Assembly (NCBI GenBank): GCA_905221605.1
Contig: CAJNDS010002591.1
Span: 61,679 to 125,678 of the forward strand
DNA: 64,000 nucleotides
Origin: Symbiodinium natans
Lineage: Eukaryota; Sar; Dinophyceae; Suessiales; Symbiodiniaceae
Direction: 5' to 3'
Shown here piece after piece: positions 62,754 to 64,000 of the stretch (the stretch's first letter is position 1; each line of letters opens with the position of its first letter). Under the pieces are notes generated by a model. It saw nothing but the letters and a program-made list of their open reading frames with translations, ran no database searches and had not been told where the DNA came from. The position numbers and the translations under genes are program-made.

Positions 62754-63716
62754 ACCTGTCTTTTTGGCTTGAGCTTGTCCTGGTGCTACCCCCTACCCCC
62801 CCCAAACGTTTCACACTCTGCCGAGCAGGCTGGGATGATCTTCGAACCATGTGAGCGGGTTTGACCTCTCAACTATGCTCCAGCGGGGTCGGCGGCTTGA
62901 GCCGGAGGCTCTTAGATCCGGCCCCCGCGCCGCCCGTGGTTCAGGGCGGAGCCCGCGTCGCACCAAAGCGCTAGCTTTAGGGGCGAGCGCCCGAGCCGCC
63001 GACCCCGCCCAAAATTGCTTCAAATTCGCGCGGGGCCCTTCGGGAGGCCTCCGAAACGGCATCCAAGGGGACGCAACACGCGGTGGTGCGAAAAGCACGA
63101 AAACCTCGTAAAAACCATGGGTTTTTACGAAAAACCGAGGCCACAAAACACCCGCAGCACCCCATTAAACCCTCACGGGCGCGCATCATCGACCCTAGCT
63201 TTTCACATGGGGCGCGCGCCAGGCCGAAACCATGTTTTTCAAGGTTTGGGGGGGGTACCGGAAGCCCAAAACCAGGCGAGCATCATGAGCATCAGCAGCC
63301 CTGGCCCGCGGACCCAAGGCAAGAAAAAACGCTGAAAAACGCTGAAATCACCGTAAATACCGTGTTTTTATGAGGGTTTTCACGTGTGCCTCCGACCCCC
63401 ACCCTTGTTGCCCTTGACCCGCCCCCAAAGTGCGCATCATCGAAACCCACGTCGGGGGGGGGGTCTGCTGATGCTGCTGATGCGCGGGGTCCGGGTGCAT
63501 CATCGAGCCATCGTTTCTCATGTGGGCTTCGTGGGCCTCCGGGCCCACGGGCCAGAGACCCAGCTGATGCTCATGATGCTTGTTTTGGGGGGGTGTTCCA
63601 ACAGCAGAAAACCTCGTAAATACCGAGTGTTTTGTGGGTCCACGTAAAAACGCCCCTAAAATCGCTCATTTTACGCGCTCGAACGGCTTCGTGCCTACAA
63701 AACACCCGAACAGCAG

Positions 63717-63748
63717 GACCCCGAATGCCCTTAAGGGCATTCGGGGTC
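63717..63748. repeat. Perfect 32-bp palindrome
   Basis: GACCCCGAATGCCCTT followed immediately by its exact reverse complement. No spacer, so a cruciform rather than a terminator hairpin with loop. Confidence 0.9.
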
Positions 63749-64000
63749 TTGCTTTTGGGGGTTTCGTGGGCACGCAAGCGTTCAAGCACATACAATCGGC
63801 GTGTTTAAGGGGGTTTTGGATGGCCTGGGGGAGGCCGCTGATGCTCATGATGCTCCCTTTCCTGGGTCCCAAAAGGCTTCCCAAGCCCAAAAACACGTGT
63901 TTACAGCGTTTTCTGAAGGTTTTTCGAAGGCAAAACGCATGCATAGAATGCTTTTAAGGCCCCCAAACCAACCCCACTGATGCTCCTGATGCGGGTGCGC

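Larger units (their letters stand above)
62480..64000. other. G/C-rich region without telomeric arrays
   Basis: Recurring motifs: CTGATGCTCATGATGC (or complement) at about 63280, 63562 and 63839, spaced ~280; AAAACCTCGTAAA..CC and CGTGTTTTTA patterns. Looks like degenerate tandem repeat. Open frames are short and on both strands; none accepted as a gene. Confidence 0.5.

Noticed and set aside
62458-62864. Poly-Gly/poly-Pro proteins
   Set aside because: Translation of the 81-base C run.

Overview
The window looks like nuclear DNA of a dinoflagellate or close alveolate relative. Three things point that way: (1) TTTAGGG-type telomeric repeats; (2) essentially every credible coding segment, from about 0.3 kb to 59.6 kb, reads from the minus strand, as in dinoflagellate unidirectional gene blocks; (3) an 11-base match to the 3' end of the dinoflagellate spliced leader abuts the first start codon of the largest gene, on the sense strand. 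No rRNA, tRNA, SL-RNA gene, reverse transcriptase or transposase was recognised.

Layout. 0-49 kb: short islands of unique DNA separated by dozens of (TTTAGGG)n and (CCCTAAA)n arrays. The arrays tend to alternate in orientation. Islands with CCCTAAA on the left and TTTAGGG on the right are about 80-190 bp long, and most read as single minus-strand exons with AG acceptors and often GT/GC donors. Islands of the opposite polarity are longer and more variable, and hold most of the small inverted-repeat (MITE-like) elements, as introns would. On the sense strand many introns therefore run donor-(TTTAGGG)n-interior-(CCCTAAA)n-acceptor: inverted telomeric repeats at both intron ends. Recognisable exons include two EF-hands (46.2-47.3 kb), a SPRY segment (29.1 kb), a DUF3626-like pair (38.1-38.8 kb) and a C2-like segment (19.7 kb); the rest have no family I can name. 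Exon calls are read by eye. A short open frame alone is weak evidence, so individual confidences are moderate. Stop-ended candidate exons (15.4, 23.3, 28.1, 43.3 kb) suggest several genes.

49.6-51.4 kb: a 73-bp palindromic repeat, then an alternating A/B ~112-bp G/C-rich satellite, then a 100-base assembly gap (51,401-51,500).

51.5-59.7 kb: one large minus-strand gene of about 2,700 codons, nearly intron-free, encoding an apparently novel RNA-binding architecture: WW, S1-like, MLLE/PABC, three CCCH fingers, a SAM-like segment, a long linker, three more CCCH fingers and a basic Lys-rich tail. In this assembly it is broken by three apparent -1 shifts, each explainable at a homopolymer, and by one in-frame TGA lying exactly at a zinc-ligand cysteine.

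59.8-64 kb: few telomeric arrays, MITE-like elements, AT and purine tandem repeats, an 81-base poly-C run, a perfect 32-bp palindrome and a recurring CTGATGCTCATGATGC motif.
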